Source: Mactromeris polynyma
Taxonomy: Eukaryota; Mollusca; Bivalvia; Venerida; Mactridae
NCBI GenBank assembly: GCA_032209605.1
Contig: JASFXZ010000032.1
Location: 6,759,722 to 6,823,721 of the forward strand
Length of the DNA stretch: 64,000 bases
Reading direction: 5' to 3'
A program made the position numbers and the translations under genes. Positions 45,837-55,324 of the stretch are shown here, piece after piece (within the stretch, counting starts at the first letter, position 1; each line of letters begins with the position of its first letter). The notes under the pieces were generated by a model. It was not told where the DNA came from, did no database searches, and was given only the letters and a program-made list of their open reading frames with translations.

Positions 45837-48800
45837 TCATTGTTTAAGCATTAAGTAGTTCCTATAATTATTTTTAAATGTTTCTGTATCAGACAGACAA
45901 CGTATATTTACAGGAATTGCATTCCATACCTCACGAGCATAAAAAGAGAATGTTTGTTTACCATAATTTGATTTAAATGAAAAGGGTGCTATGTCATTGT
46001 TGGTGGTGGATCTTAATGAGTATGTAGAATTATGGGTGAAAGAAATTATATCATGAAAGTAAGTGGGCATTTTATTATTTGAGAATTTATGAACTATAGT
46101 TGCTGAGATAAATTTACATCTATTTTCAAATGATAGCCACCCTAATTCAATGAATAAGGGTCGTGATGGTGTTATTTGTGGTCTATGTAGAATAATTTTT
46201 GCTGCTTTTTTCTGTATTATGGATATTTTCTTGTTGTTTGCTACAAGCCCTCGACACCATATAGGGCAACAATAGTCCATTGAAGATAATATGTAAGAAT
46301 TGTAGAATAATTTCCTTGTGTTGATGTTTAAGATATAGTTTATTCTTTTTAATAAATTTAACTTTGATTTGAGTTTGTGACATACGTGATCTATATGTGC
46401 ATTCCAGCGAAGATTTTTATCAATGATTACTCCAAGCATATTGTGGCTACTTACCTGTTCTAGAGTGATATTATTTACATAAAGTGATAGCGAAGAATTT
46501 AGTACAGGTCTTTTAGCATTTGAAATTATCATACATTTAGTTTTATTAGGATGAATGGACATGTTGTTCCGGAAACACCAATCAGAAACCATGTCCAAAT
46601 CGCCCTGTAGGGACTGCTGTATTTCGACAATGTTATAACCAGATAAGTGTAATGTTGAGTCATCTGCGTAGAGATCGATGGTCGAATTTTGAAGATAAAA
46701 TGGAATGTCATTGATATATATTAGGAAAAGGAGGGGACCAAGAATAGATCCCTGTGGGACACCGGATTTGACCTCTTGAAAGGTTGACTTGTTGGATCCG
46801 ATTTTTACACATTGCCTTCTATTTATCAAATAAGACCGCATCAAAGCTAACGAGTTTTCCGAGAAGTGGTACATTCGGAGCTTTTCAAGTAAAATTCTAT
46901 GATCCACTAAATCAAAAGCTTTCCTAAGATCAAGAAATACAGATCCAATCAAACGTCCAGAGTCAATGTCTTTGAGCCACGAATCGACAAGCCTTATTAA
47001 AGAAGACTGGCAAGAATGATTTTGGCGAAATCCAGACTGATATTTATGAAGTAGTTGGTGTTTGTCAAGAAAAGTTTTGAGGCTTTTGGCAATGTGTCTT
47101 TCAAATATTTTAGATATTGTTGGAAGAATAGATATAGGACGGTAATTGTTAAGATCATCTTTATCAGAGCCCTTGTGCAGTGGAATAATATATGCATCTT
47201 TTAATTGATCAGGAAATACACCACAAGCTATACTATTATTTATAATGGATGTTATAGGACCAATGATAGTATCACCACAAAGTTTAAGAATATTGGGACC
47301 GATATTATCCAGACCAGAAGCTTTAGAAATGTCTAATTTTCCTATTATTCTCCGAACATCATATGTAGTAATGAAGTCTATGTTTAACAAATCTGAATTG
47401 ATTTTATTATTTAAGTATGTTTCAAAAGTGTGGTAATTGTCAGGATCAAATTTATTCTTTTGAACGATGTCTGCAATGTTAGTGAAGTGTGTGTTGAATG
47501 CTTCAAGAATAGTGTTGGTATCATCAATGTATTCATTACCATGTTTGATTCTTTGTGGTACTGCAAGAAATGTTTGAGATTTTGTGAGTGAATTTAAAGT
47601 ATTCCAAAGAAATTTTGTTGATTTATTTGCCATTATTGACTTATTGTAAAATTGTCGTTTGCTCTTACGAATGATGTGTGTTACATAATTTCGCTGCTTT
47701 TTATACTGGTCTATGTTATTTGCTTTTTTTAATGTATCACGAGTTCTAATTGCTGATCTTATTTCCCCGGTAAACCAACCTGGTAAACATTGTGATTTTA
47801 TTCTTTTAGATTTCAGAGGTGCATTTAAGTTGAGTGTTTCTTTTATAATGCTGAGTAAATGATTGAGAGCAGAGTTGGGATTGTTCAACGTTTCAGTTAT
47901 TTCTAGGTTGGACATCAATAAATCATTTTGGAATTTTGATGCCGAAAATGTTTTGAATTGTCTATATGAGATAGTAGTATGTGTATTCTTGTAGATTTTA
48001 GATTGAATACGACGCGTGAAACAAACAGGAAAATGGTCACTGATACTGTAAGAAGAAACAAAAACCTCCGTGACCCTGTCACGTCGACTAGAATACAGGT
48101 GGTCAATAATTGTACTCGACGTTTTAGATGTTCTCGTGGGTTGTGTTACCAGCTGCGAAAGTCCATTCGACACAATAAAGGAGGACCATCTAGAATTACT
48201 AAAAGAATTCCTATCTGCAAGAAAGTTTATGTTAAAATCACCCATAATATGATATTCTTGTGAAGAGCACGTTATAGCGTTTGTGAACTGATTCTCATAC
48301 GCTGATATCCAATCATGAGTAGAATCCGGGGGTCTGTAAACAAAGTTTAATAAGAAAGATTGAGTTTTAGGGAAAGTAACTTCAGTCCACACTGATTCTA
48401 ATATAGGAATATTTAAGTCATGTCTGTGTTGAAAAGGTATCTTGTCTTTGATGTATATAAGAATACCACCACCTTTACGGTTACTTCTATCCTTACGAAT
48501 AATAGAATAATTTTGAATAAATAAATCTTCATCTAAAATTCCGTCATGCAAAAATGTTTCACAAAGACCCAGTATGTCAATATTTATAGAAGCGAGAAGG
48601 CATTTCAATTCGTCTAGCTTAGGCAATATGTGTTGAACATTTAGATTGACAACATGTAAACCTCTGTTCTTAAATTCAATATCGAAAAAATTTGTAGTAG
48701 GTAAACCATGTAAATTATTACTACCATTACTAATAATTGTAGAACAAGATAAATTAGGTAAGGAACTGTTTACATCAAATATTGTCTGAGGCTTATTTAA

Positions 48801-48989
48801 TGATATCATATTATCAGAACATTTCAATTTTCTTATGTACAAATTAGAATCATTAGTGTTACACTGTAAGTCATTAAAAGAACAATTATGGTTATTGCAA
48901 TCGGCACATATTGATTCTGAAAGTTCATATTTGTTAAAAGTGTTACCACTTGTTTCGATAAGATTATGTGAAGGTCTGTTAAGCTTATC
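45837..48989 (-). CDS. LINE ORF2: apurinic endonuclease plus reverse transcriptase
   Basis: The frame is open from just after the TAG at 48990 to a TGA at 45837. The first in-frame ATG is at 48809. Counting residues from 48842, the endonuclease spans about 60-275 with LNV (N68), ETF (E95), GDFN (D202) and SDH (269-270). The reverse transcriptase covers about 500-800 with NYRPIS, FLDLRKAFD (D638), SGVPQGSILGPLLFLIYIND and YADD (725-728). Near the start, CADCNNHNC (about 48911-48885) could be part of a small zinc-binding segment. The protein nicks target DNA and primes reverse transcription of the element's RNA. All catalytic residues I can check are present, so the protein may be functional. 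Confidence 0.95.
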   Translation of the reverse strand, partial: DKLNRPSHNLIETSGNTFNKYELSESICADCNNHNCSFNDLQCNTNDSNLYIRKLKCSDNMISLNKPQTIFDVNSSLPNLSCSTIISNGSNNLHGLPTTNFFDIEFKNRGLHVVNLNVQHILPKLDELKCLLASINIDILGLCETFLHDGILDEDLFIQNYSIIRKDRSNRKGGGILIYIKDKIPFQHRHDLNIPILESVWTEVTFPKTQSFLLNFVYRPPDSTHDWISAYENQFTNAITCSSQEYHIMGDFNINFLADRNSFSNSRWSSFIVSNGLSQLVTQPTRTSKTSSTIIDHLYSSRRDRVTEVFVSSYSISDHFPVCFTRRIQSKIYKNTHTTISYRQFKTFSASKFQNDLLMSNLEITETLNNPNSALNHLLSIIKETLNLNAPLKSKRIKSQCLPGWFTGEIRSAIRTRDTLKKANNIDQYKKQRNYVTHIIRKSKRQFYNKSIMANKSTKFLWNTLNSLTKSQTFLAVPQRIKHGNEYIDDTNTILEAFNTHFTNIADIVQKNKFDPDNYHTFETYLNNKINSDLLNIDFITTYDVRRIIGKLDISKASGLDNIGPNILKLCGDTIIGPITSIINNSIACGVFPDQLKDAYIIPLHKGSDKDDLNNYRPISILPTISKIFERHIAKSLKTFLDKHQLLHKYQSGFRQNHSCQSSLIRLVDSWLKDIDSGRLIGSVFLDLRKAFDLVDHRILLEKLRMYHFSENSLALMRSYLINRRQCVKIGSNKSTFQEVKSGVPQGSILGPLLFLIYINDIPFYLQNSTIDLYADDSTLHLSGYNIVEIQQSLQGDLDMVSDWCFRNNMSIHPNKTKCMIISNAKRPVLNSSLSLYVNNITLEQVSSHNMLGVIIDKNLRWNAHIDHVCHKLKSKLNLLKRINYILNINTRKLFYNSYILSSMDYCCPIWCRGLVANNKKISIIQKKAAKIILHRPQITPSRPLFIELGWLSFENRCKFISATIVHKFSNNKMPTYFHDIISFTHNSTYSLRSTTNNDIAPFSFKSNYGKQTFSFYAREVWNAIPVNIRCLSDTETFKNNYRNYLMLKQ

Positions 48990-49772
48990 CTACTTCTGGG
49001 CCATCGGACTTCTTGGTGCGTAACTGTATCCACGACGTCTGTTATCAGTAGGACGCCAGCTGTCGTTCGTGTAGCCGTTAGACATCCAGTTCCGGTGGCA
49101 CTCGATAGTGTCATGATTGTGCATGTTACAGTTACGACAGAATCTAAATTGTTCATTCCATCTTGATCTCGGTTGATAGGAGTTTTCGAGTGATTTTCTA
49201 TCACTATTTCCACTTCCAGTCCGTTGCTTGGTAATCGGAACAACTCGGTGGATGACTGCGACTAGAGCGCTGGAACCCTTCTGGCTGAGGTGAATACCAT
49301 CCCGATGAAAGAATAGTCGAGCGGCATTTCCGTCACCATACACAAACGCTTGGTAACAGTCGATGATGGTGGCTCCCAGTTCTTCACCAACCTGCTTCAA
49401 CGTATCGTTTAGCGAAATTACATCCGCGTCGACCCTAGGACAACTGGTGCATAGGGAAACAGCATAGGATTGGTTCATAATGCCCAGAAGAGACTTCATG
49501 TCATTATAAATGGTGGTTTGGGAAGATCCCGACGCAGCGTCATTTCCACCCGCGTAGATGATGATGTTTTCGTACTGCGAAGTATCCACATTTAATAGTT
49601 TCGTGTGGATACCATTTATTGTTGTCCCCGGGCATGTCATTATATCAGTATTCATTTCCAGTCCTCTTTTTTGGATGCCTTTTAAAATGGAGTCGCCAAT
49701 GATGAGTGTTTTTTTGAGTCTACAACGATAAAGAAAAACAATATCGATTTCTTTTGTCTTTATGGTATAATA
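48990..49772 (-). CDS. LINE ORF1: SGNH/GDSL-type esterase with a CCHC zinc knuckle (5' incomplete)
   Basis: The frame contains the SGNH blocks in order: IIGDSILKGI (block I, before the ATG at 49655), YAGGNDA (block III) and RDGIHLSQKG (block V, catalytic Asp-His). A CX2CX4HX4C knuckle (CRNCNMHNHDTIEC) and a basic tail ending RSPMAQK follow, then TAG. Esterase-type ORF1 proteins are known in CR1 and L2 LINEs, where they are thought to act in the element's RNP. Block I precedes the only nearby ATG, so the true start lies upstream in sequence not present or no longer open. The frame is identical to that of ORF2. Confidence 0.85.
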   Translation of the reverse strand, partial: YYTIKTKEIDIVFLYRCRLKKTLIIGDSILKGIQKRGLEMNTDIMTCPGTTINGIHTKLLNVDTSQYENIIIYAGGNDAASGSSQTTIYNDMKSLLGIMNQSYAVSLCTSCPRVDADVISLNDTLKQVGEELGATIIDCYQAFVYGDGNAARLFFHRDGIHLSQKGSSALVAVIHRVVPITKQRTGSGNSDRKSLENSYQPRSRWNEQFRFCRNCNMHNHDTIECHRNWMSNGYTNDSWRPTDNRRRGYSYAPRSPMAQK

Positions 49773-50026
49773 TCACTGATTAGAATAATAACATATCGAG
49801 ATAAGACTCACAAATAACGTTAGCATATCTTTGCTGTTTGATCGACACCTCATTTACTATCGATTCCAGTTTGCTTGGCATTTGTTATGTGTTGTATGCT
49901 AGTCGTCTTGTATTATACGGTGGACCATTAACGGTGAATAGGACTTTGTGAAGAATGTTTTTTTATTTCAAACAATTTATGGGTTGTCCATATATGAATA
50001 GAAGAGATTTCAAACGAACCAATTAA

Positions 50027-50193
50027 TATAGTAAAACCTCACTTAAAGACCACCTCAATAATAAGACCACAATTTTCAAATCCATTTTCACTGTATTGCT
50101 CATTGTTCAACGTCAATATTAAGACCAACTCAATATAAATACCAATTTTTCACTGTTCCCAAGGGTGGTCTTATTATTGAGGTTTTACTGTAT
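50027..50193. mobile_element. Family C MITE, full copy
   Basis: TATAGTAAAACCTCACTTAA at the left and TTATTATTGAGGTTTTACTG at the right, inverted; TA at both borders. Confidence 0.85.
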
Positions 50194-50231
50194 TTATTGG
50201 AAAATTTTCACAACTCTAGATTATCAAATTA

Positions 50232-50460
50232 CTGTAATTTGTTTTGGTGAAGATCGCGGTCTGTTGGTAAAACGCTACACTTCTGATCCATGGTCGTGGG
50301 TTCGAATATGCGCGCCACAGGAGGAAGTCTTCTGTCGTCTATACAGTCTGTAGATAGGCGCGAAAACATATTAGAAAACCTGAAAGCAGACATCGAAAGT
50401 GATTTAAGTAAGAACTTGCTTCATAATCGATGTAAATTGCGTTTTAAACAGATTATTTTC
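50232..50460 (+). mobile_element. tRNA-headed SINE (S2)
   Basis: The head GCGGTCTGTTGGTAAAACGC...GTGGGTTCGAATATGC carries recognisable A and B boxes. The tail AACTTGCTTCATAATCGATG plus TAAA is shared with the SINE at 62905-63120 (AACTTGTTTCACAATCGATG plus TAAA). Confidence 0.65.
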
Positions 50461-50477
50461 CTGTCAGTTAAGGTAAG

Positions 50478-50870
50478 TGATACGATCAGCTCGGTTAGCT
50501 TGGTTGCTATCTAGAGCACTCGAGAGCGTACGTTCGAACCCTGAGCGAGACGTATGCTCTTCGTGACAACTTGACAGAAGATAATACAGTCAGACCTCGT
50601 GTTTTCGAATTCATCGGGTCCGAAATTTTATTTCGAATAATACATGGTTTCAGATAGCCCAATTTAATTCGACTTGAAAAAAAGATACATCTTGACCTGA
50701 TATTTATTTCGGATGATACCGAGTATTCGGATAAATTGTTGGCGAATAAACGATGACCGAATATACATCCAAAGTCATTTGTCCTCCACGTCAGATTCAC
50801 GCGCTGGAAGCTGCAGAAGCGGGTTGGTAACCTAGGAACACTGAATGTCAACTAACCGCCCATTATTACT
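50478..50870 (+). mobile_element. tRNA-headed SINE (S3) split by a family D MITE
   Basis: The head GATCAGCTCGGTTAGCTTGG...ACGTTCGAACCCTGAGCG and the tail AGAAGCGGGTTGGTAACCTA plus GGAACACTG are separated by a family D MITE at 50585-50766 (TACAGTCAGACCTCG...GACCGAATATA). The MITE inserted at TA after the SINE. Confidence 0.75.
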
Positions 50871-50984
50871 GTAATACGGTCCAAAACGGCTAAAGAGGCA
50901 ATATATGAGCGCTGCTATGGGATTTACAACCTCTTCTGTAAGTAACGTCATTTTAAAGAAAACGCAACATGTGATGTCACATAT

Positions 50985-51610
50985 TTCATATTGCCATATA
51001 GGGCAAATATTGCTTACTGTCAGTTAATGGTGACGTCACTTGTGATGTTTTCTGGAAATGACGACAGAAGCATACCTGTCAAGGCTCACGATTTTGGCAA
51101 TGAAATCACGGTCTCACGCTGACTATGTAATTTCTCATGCATTTCAATTTAAACAAAATTCACGAAAATAAATACTATGGTTTTATGAATAAATCGGTAA
51201 AAACTTTGGTTCGTGTATTAGTTGTGTCTGACCTAATGTTAGCCACCGGAACCGGTGTTAGTATAAATTATACTAACACATAATCATCGTTACCCGGTGT
51301 CAATGTAAACATCATGGCGTCGTCTGCTAGTGCTAGTAGCTCGCCTCCAAAAAAGCGTCAAAACTCAAAGAAACATGGTGGTGCGGCCGTATATAGAAGC
51401 AAATATGAAACTGTTGTAGAAAAAACCCCAGAACACACCACAGACGATCTAGGAATCAAATATTTTTCGGGGGGGGGGGCATGCCCCCGAAACCCCCTAG
51501 AATATTTTCTCACTCTAAGGTTCATTTGAGCCTTGACAGGTATGCAGAAGAGGTTGGAAATCGTACAGCGGCGCATATATAGAGCTATTCCAAATATACC
51601 CCACTCGGAA
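50985..51610. repeat. Family G repeat, copy with an insertion
   Basis: The flanks (GCAAATATTGCTTACTGTCA, GGTGACGTCAC, GGAAATGACGAC, GAGGTTGGAAATCGTACAGC plus GGCGC) match 2745-2885 in the BtpA-like gene intron, where no insertion is present. The element at 51071-51544 interrupts this copy. Confidence 0.8.
51071..51544 (+). mobile_element. Nonautonomous DNA transposon with a retained protein start
   Basis: Terminal inverted repeats of 18 bp (CATACCTGTCAAGGCTCA) are flanked by CAGAAG on both sides (51065-51070, 51545-51550). Inside, ATG at 51314 opens MASSASASSSPPKKRQNSKK and about 30 more residues of basic, Ser-rich sequence. The frame then runs into a poly-G/GGGGGCATGCCCCC palindrome. The frame may be the N-terminus of a lost transposase or a captured exon; I recognise no domain. 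Confidence 0.8.
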
Positions 51611-53348
51611 CCAGTCTGAACAAATGACGCCACAATGACTGTAAGTGATACGTTGCCGTTTTATTGTCGCCGCTTGTGAAACCGGAAGTGACGGGAAGAG
51701 CTGTCTTGTTTATAAATTCTTAGTGCGTAAAAGTTTTACTCAATTGCTAATATATGACATTATAAAAGTGTTCTCTGTAGATTTAGCGATAAAGACTGTT
51801 GAGTAGTATTTATTTTGCAATCGTTTTCTCCGACTATATATAATATGTAATGTCCGGAAAAGTAAACACACTGCTCAAATTAAGGCGCGTATAGTTGTCG
51901 GAAATGTACACTTTGTAGGTCCTTACTGACATGTGTTGAACTGATTTCGCGTAAGTACTTCAAGTTCAAGTTTTATCTTGATTTTTCGAATGATTAAGTA
52001 CTATCATACATATATCTAAAATTCAAATTGTTCGTCACTTATGCAACATGTGTCTCCACATAAAGTGGTGTATAATGGTCGTCATCTTCGTTGCGCATGC
52101 GCATGAAGGTGTGTACTTGCGCGCCTAAATTCTCTTTTCTCAACCCGGATAACATATTGACAGCAATTTCTTTGATAATATCTTGGTAACACACCCATAC
52201 TCTCCTAATGTTTTAACAAATTCTTAATATAACGAATACAATTCTCACAATTAGAAACGCGACGAATGTTTACATTGATAAACACACCTAAGTTCAAATA
52301 TCATTGTAAATTTACGAAATGTTTATGTAACTGTACAGTGAATACGATTTCTCGGTACTCGGTCGCAGTCGCGGCGATTACATACGATTGATCTTGCGAT
52401 CGATCTTCTCCAATCGTTGGTGATCGCACGACCACGCGCAGCACCGATCGTACGATGATCTACCAACAGTGTGCGATCGCAAATGGACATAGTAGAAAAC
52501 ATTGCCGATTGGTCGTACCTTGGCCAAATTGCCACCAATCGCACGATCCAGAAAACGTACGATCCGGTGTGACTAAGGCTTTAAGGAGGCATTCGGGGTG
52601 TCGTTACATCACAAAGTATTCCGATGTAATAAACTTTAAAATTTCAAAGAGTATTGCATAAATACATTGTAGGCCTATAAGATGTTTTTTTTGCGATATT
52701 TCGTTTACGTTGAAACTTAGAATATTCTGATACCTTTTTACATAAAGACACTTCACCAGACCCCTTCAAATCGTAGAATGGGCCGGCACGATGGTTGAGC
52801 TGCATTCTACTCCGAGTGTACATTTTCAATTAAGAAGATATTCTTACCATTCCCGCATCACCAGCATGCATACGATATTAATTGAATATTTGATTGGTGT
52901 TTGTCAATGACAGTGAATTGCGTGTCTAGCTTTAATCATTCTAGAATCTTCTACTTAAAATGCCTATCACAAAATAATGTGACTGTCCTTCAAGCGAGAT
53001 AATTGCGATAATGTGATGTTTTTCGACATATCATCGATATCTATATAAATATTGATGATATTAAAGGATAAAAAGCTTATTTTCTTTGCATGTAGGAAAA
53101 CAATGGCAATAGTACGGAAGACATGTGGTGACTTCGCTCTCAATTATTCCATTACCCTAAAAACGTGAAATCACCAACAATGCAATCATGCCCATGCACA
53201 TAAATCCAAATGTGTGTGTCCATGAGGTCGACACTCGCCGAGTACATATTTCTAACGCACTTTATGGCATTTCCGTCGACCCGGTATGTCCCCCGCACAC
53301 CATAAAGGTTTTTTGAAGCGGTAGGGGGAATGTACTTGCCAGAGGCGC

Positions 53349-53593
53349 GTTTTTTAGAGGTAGGAAAAATAGAATTCTACCTAGCGCTACGTAGGGAAAG
53401 TAGCGGTGGCATTCTTAAACGTAGGAAAAGTAGCACCTATCTTTAGATAGGTAGCGTGATCGGACAGTGCTAGCTTTGCTAGGTAGCGTGATCTGACAGT
53501 GCTAGCTTTGCTAAAGAGTTCAAGCGTTTTTCAGACAGCTACCTTTTCTACATTGGCTAACATTCTCGCTTACTTCCCCTACCTCTAAAAAAC
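53349..53593. mobile_element. Family F inverted-repeat element
   Basis: Ends GTTTTTTAGAGGTAGG and, inverted, GTTTTTTAGAGGTAGG; 245 bp. The interior holds a duplicated GGTAGCGTGATCGGACAGTG plus CTAGCTTTGCT motif. A partial copy is in URI1 intron 8. Confidence 0.8.
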
Positions 53594-53739
53594 TCACCTC
53601 AGTAGAGCAGTAGGCATATAAGCCAAACAGACAATTTTGAACCCAAATATGGTCACTGCATAGTGCCATTGATACCCATCGTACAGTTACTATTTTCCTG
53701 GCATCCATCCAGTATTTTCCTAGGTACATACCAGTACTA

Positions 53740-53875
53740 TGTTAGGCGGGAAACCCCGAAACACATTTCTGTTTCTACCCGGCTTGGCGAGGGATCCAGT
53801 AGCGTAGTCAGTAGCGTTAACCACCGAGCCACTGGGCCACTTCACAATCACGACCATCATATTGCACAGTTAGAT
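53740..53875 (-). mobile_element. Possible tRNA-headed SINE (S6)
   Basis: The minus strand reads AGTGGCTCGGTGGTTAACGC, an A-box-like head, followed by TACTGACTACGCTACTGGAT. The B box is weak, so this is tentative. Confidence 0.4.
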
Positions 53876-54312
53876 TAAATAAAGTAAATTCGTGAACTGA
53901 GAAGTCGTGTTGTATATGATTTCATAGCCCCCGATTTCACGACCGTATCCATAAAATTAAACGTCATTAGTCATTAAATGTATCTAGATTATGTTTGCCT
54001 ATTAAGTAAAAACTTAAGTATACCGTGAACTGAGGGTCAGGGTTAATTCGTTATGGTGGTTACTTCCCTTGGATAATAAAAGTAAACACGGTCACCCATT
54101 GTGGAATTACTTTGATTCTGGTGAATTTTCAATTAAGTAAAGAATTACATTCAACCAATCATCGGTTAACACATAATGACTGATAGATCTACTAAGTTTT
54201 AGAAATACGTGTATGAGAGAAAATTGAAACACTTGAATTGGTGATGCGATTTTATATGTCAGAATGACCTTCATGATATAGCAGAATGAGACGCTGTTAT
54301 TGCAAGTGCAAG

Positions 54313-54494
54313 TATAGTCGATTCTCATTCATTCGAATTCATCGGGTTTGAAATTTTATTTCGAATAAAACATGGTTTCGAATATCCAATGTCTATTCGA
54401 CGTCCCTAAGAAGATACATGGGGATGTGATATTTATTTCGGATAATACCGACTATTCGGATAGAAGGTTGTCGAATAAACGAGGTCCGACTGTA
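54313..54494. mobile_element. Family D MITE, copy 3
   Basis: TATAGTCGATTCTCATTCAT at the left and CGAGGTCCGACTGTA at the right; body as in the other two copies. Confidence 0.85.
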
Positions 54495-55320
54495 TTTAAA
54501 GATGGATAACTCGAGTCTTTACTTCACCCATGTACTTAAATTGAAGCGTACGAAATGTTTTAGACATTTGTTTTGATATGACCTGATTGCAAGCTTGTAT
54601 TCGCAGTGATATAAATCGTCATACAAGTTTATGTTCCATCATCGTTAAGCAGTCACGTGACATTTCGCTGGTCTTCGTGGAATTGATTCGAGCTGTGCTC
54701 GGAACCAGTCAAATTTCTGCGAAATGTTTAAAATTCTATGAAAATTTTCCAGAAACTTTCGAAATTATTATCTCTTTTCAAAATGCTTTATTTGCAATGT
54801 TCTGCGCATTGCATGCAATGTAGCAACAATTCTCACGATAAATGACGAGATTACGCGAGAAAAGTGACATTGATGACAATTTAGTGAAATTTAACCTTCG
54901 CATTATTTTCCCGCCAGCTAGTTTAACGCGTCATATAAAATGATGCCTATCATTTTGAAGGTGTTAATACGTTAGCAAATAACTTGAATCTTGATATTAG
55001 TAAATGTTTATCAGCAATAAGGCATCTAATCGTTAACTTTGACCCAAATCTTTTATCAGATAAGAGAAAATTTGTATATCGAAGCTGAAGACGTGACCCT
55101 TGTCTATAACATGAGTTATCTTCCTTTTCCATCTGATAACGAAGTTAGATAGGATTTCAAATTTTATCTTCGATCTATAGATCCCAAAATTCATCTTGCA
55201 AGTGTACAAAACATGATTTCTGGGGTAAACATCTTGTATTGTGATGAAAGATGTGAGTATCACTTCTTAACAAAACTCACAATGCGCTAACGTTTGAAAT
55301 CGTGTGTTATATACCGTTTT
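54495..55320. other. Intergenic, nothing recognised
   Basis: AT-rich sequence between a family D MITE and the satellite. No exon, RNA gene or repeat was recognised. Confidence 0.5.
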
Positions 55321-55324
55321 TAGA

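Larger units (their letters stand above)
45481..49772 (-). mobile_element. CR1/L2-like LINE retrotransposon, nearly intact but lacking its 5' end
   Basis: A minus-strand LINE carries an esterase/zinc-knuckle ORF1 and an endonuclease/reverse-transcriptase ORF2. Its 3' UTR (45481-45836) ends in AATAAAGAATTTATTATT followed by an (ATT)n tract, the microsatellite-type terminus typical of CR1/L2-like elements. The open frame begins after a TGA at 49775-49773, and the first esterase motif lies before any ATG, so the 5' end is truncated or decayed. No convincing target-site duplication was seen. The single open frame of about 3.9 kb argues for a recent insertion. The exact clade needs a reverse-transcriptase tree. 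Confidence 0.93.
49773..54300. other. Intergenic stretch upstream of the LINE
   Basis: No gene recognised. It holds SINEs, family C and D MITEs, the element at 51071-51544, a decayed inverted element near 52330-52590 rich in CGATCG and CGTACG motifs, and the family F element. A perfect NRF-1 palindrome, TGCGCATGCGCA, lies at 52092-52103. Confidence 0.5.

Noticed and set aside
48833..49243. 136-residue minus-strand frame overlapping LINE ORF1
   Set aside because: A shadow in another frame; ORF1 frame holds the esterase and zinc-knuckle motifs.
50232..50310. Functional tRNA gene
   Set aside because: A and B boxes are present but the acceptor stem does not pair and a SINE tail follows.
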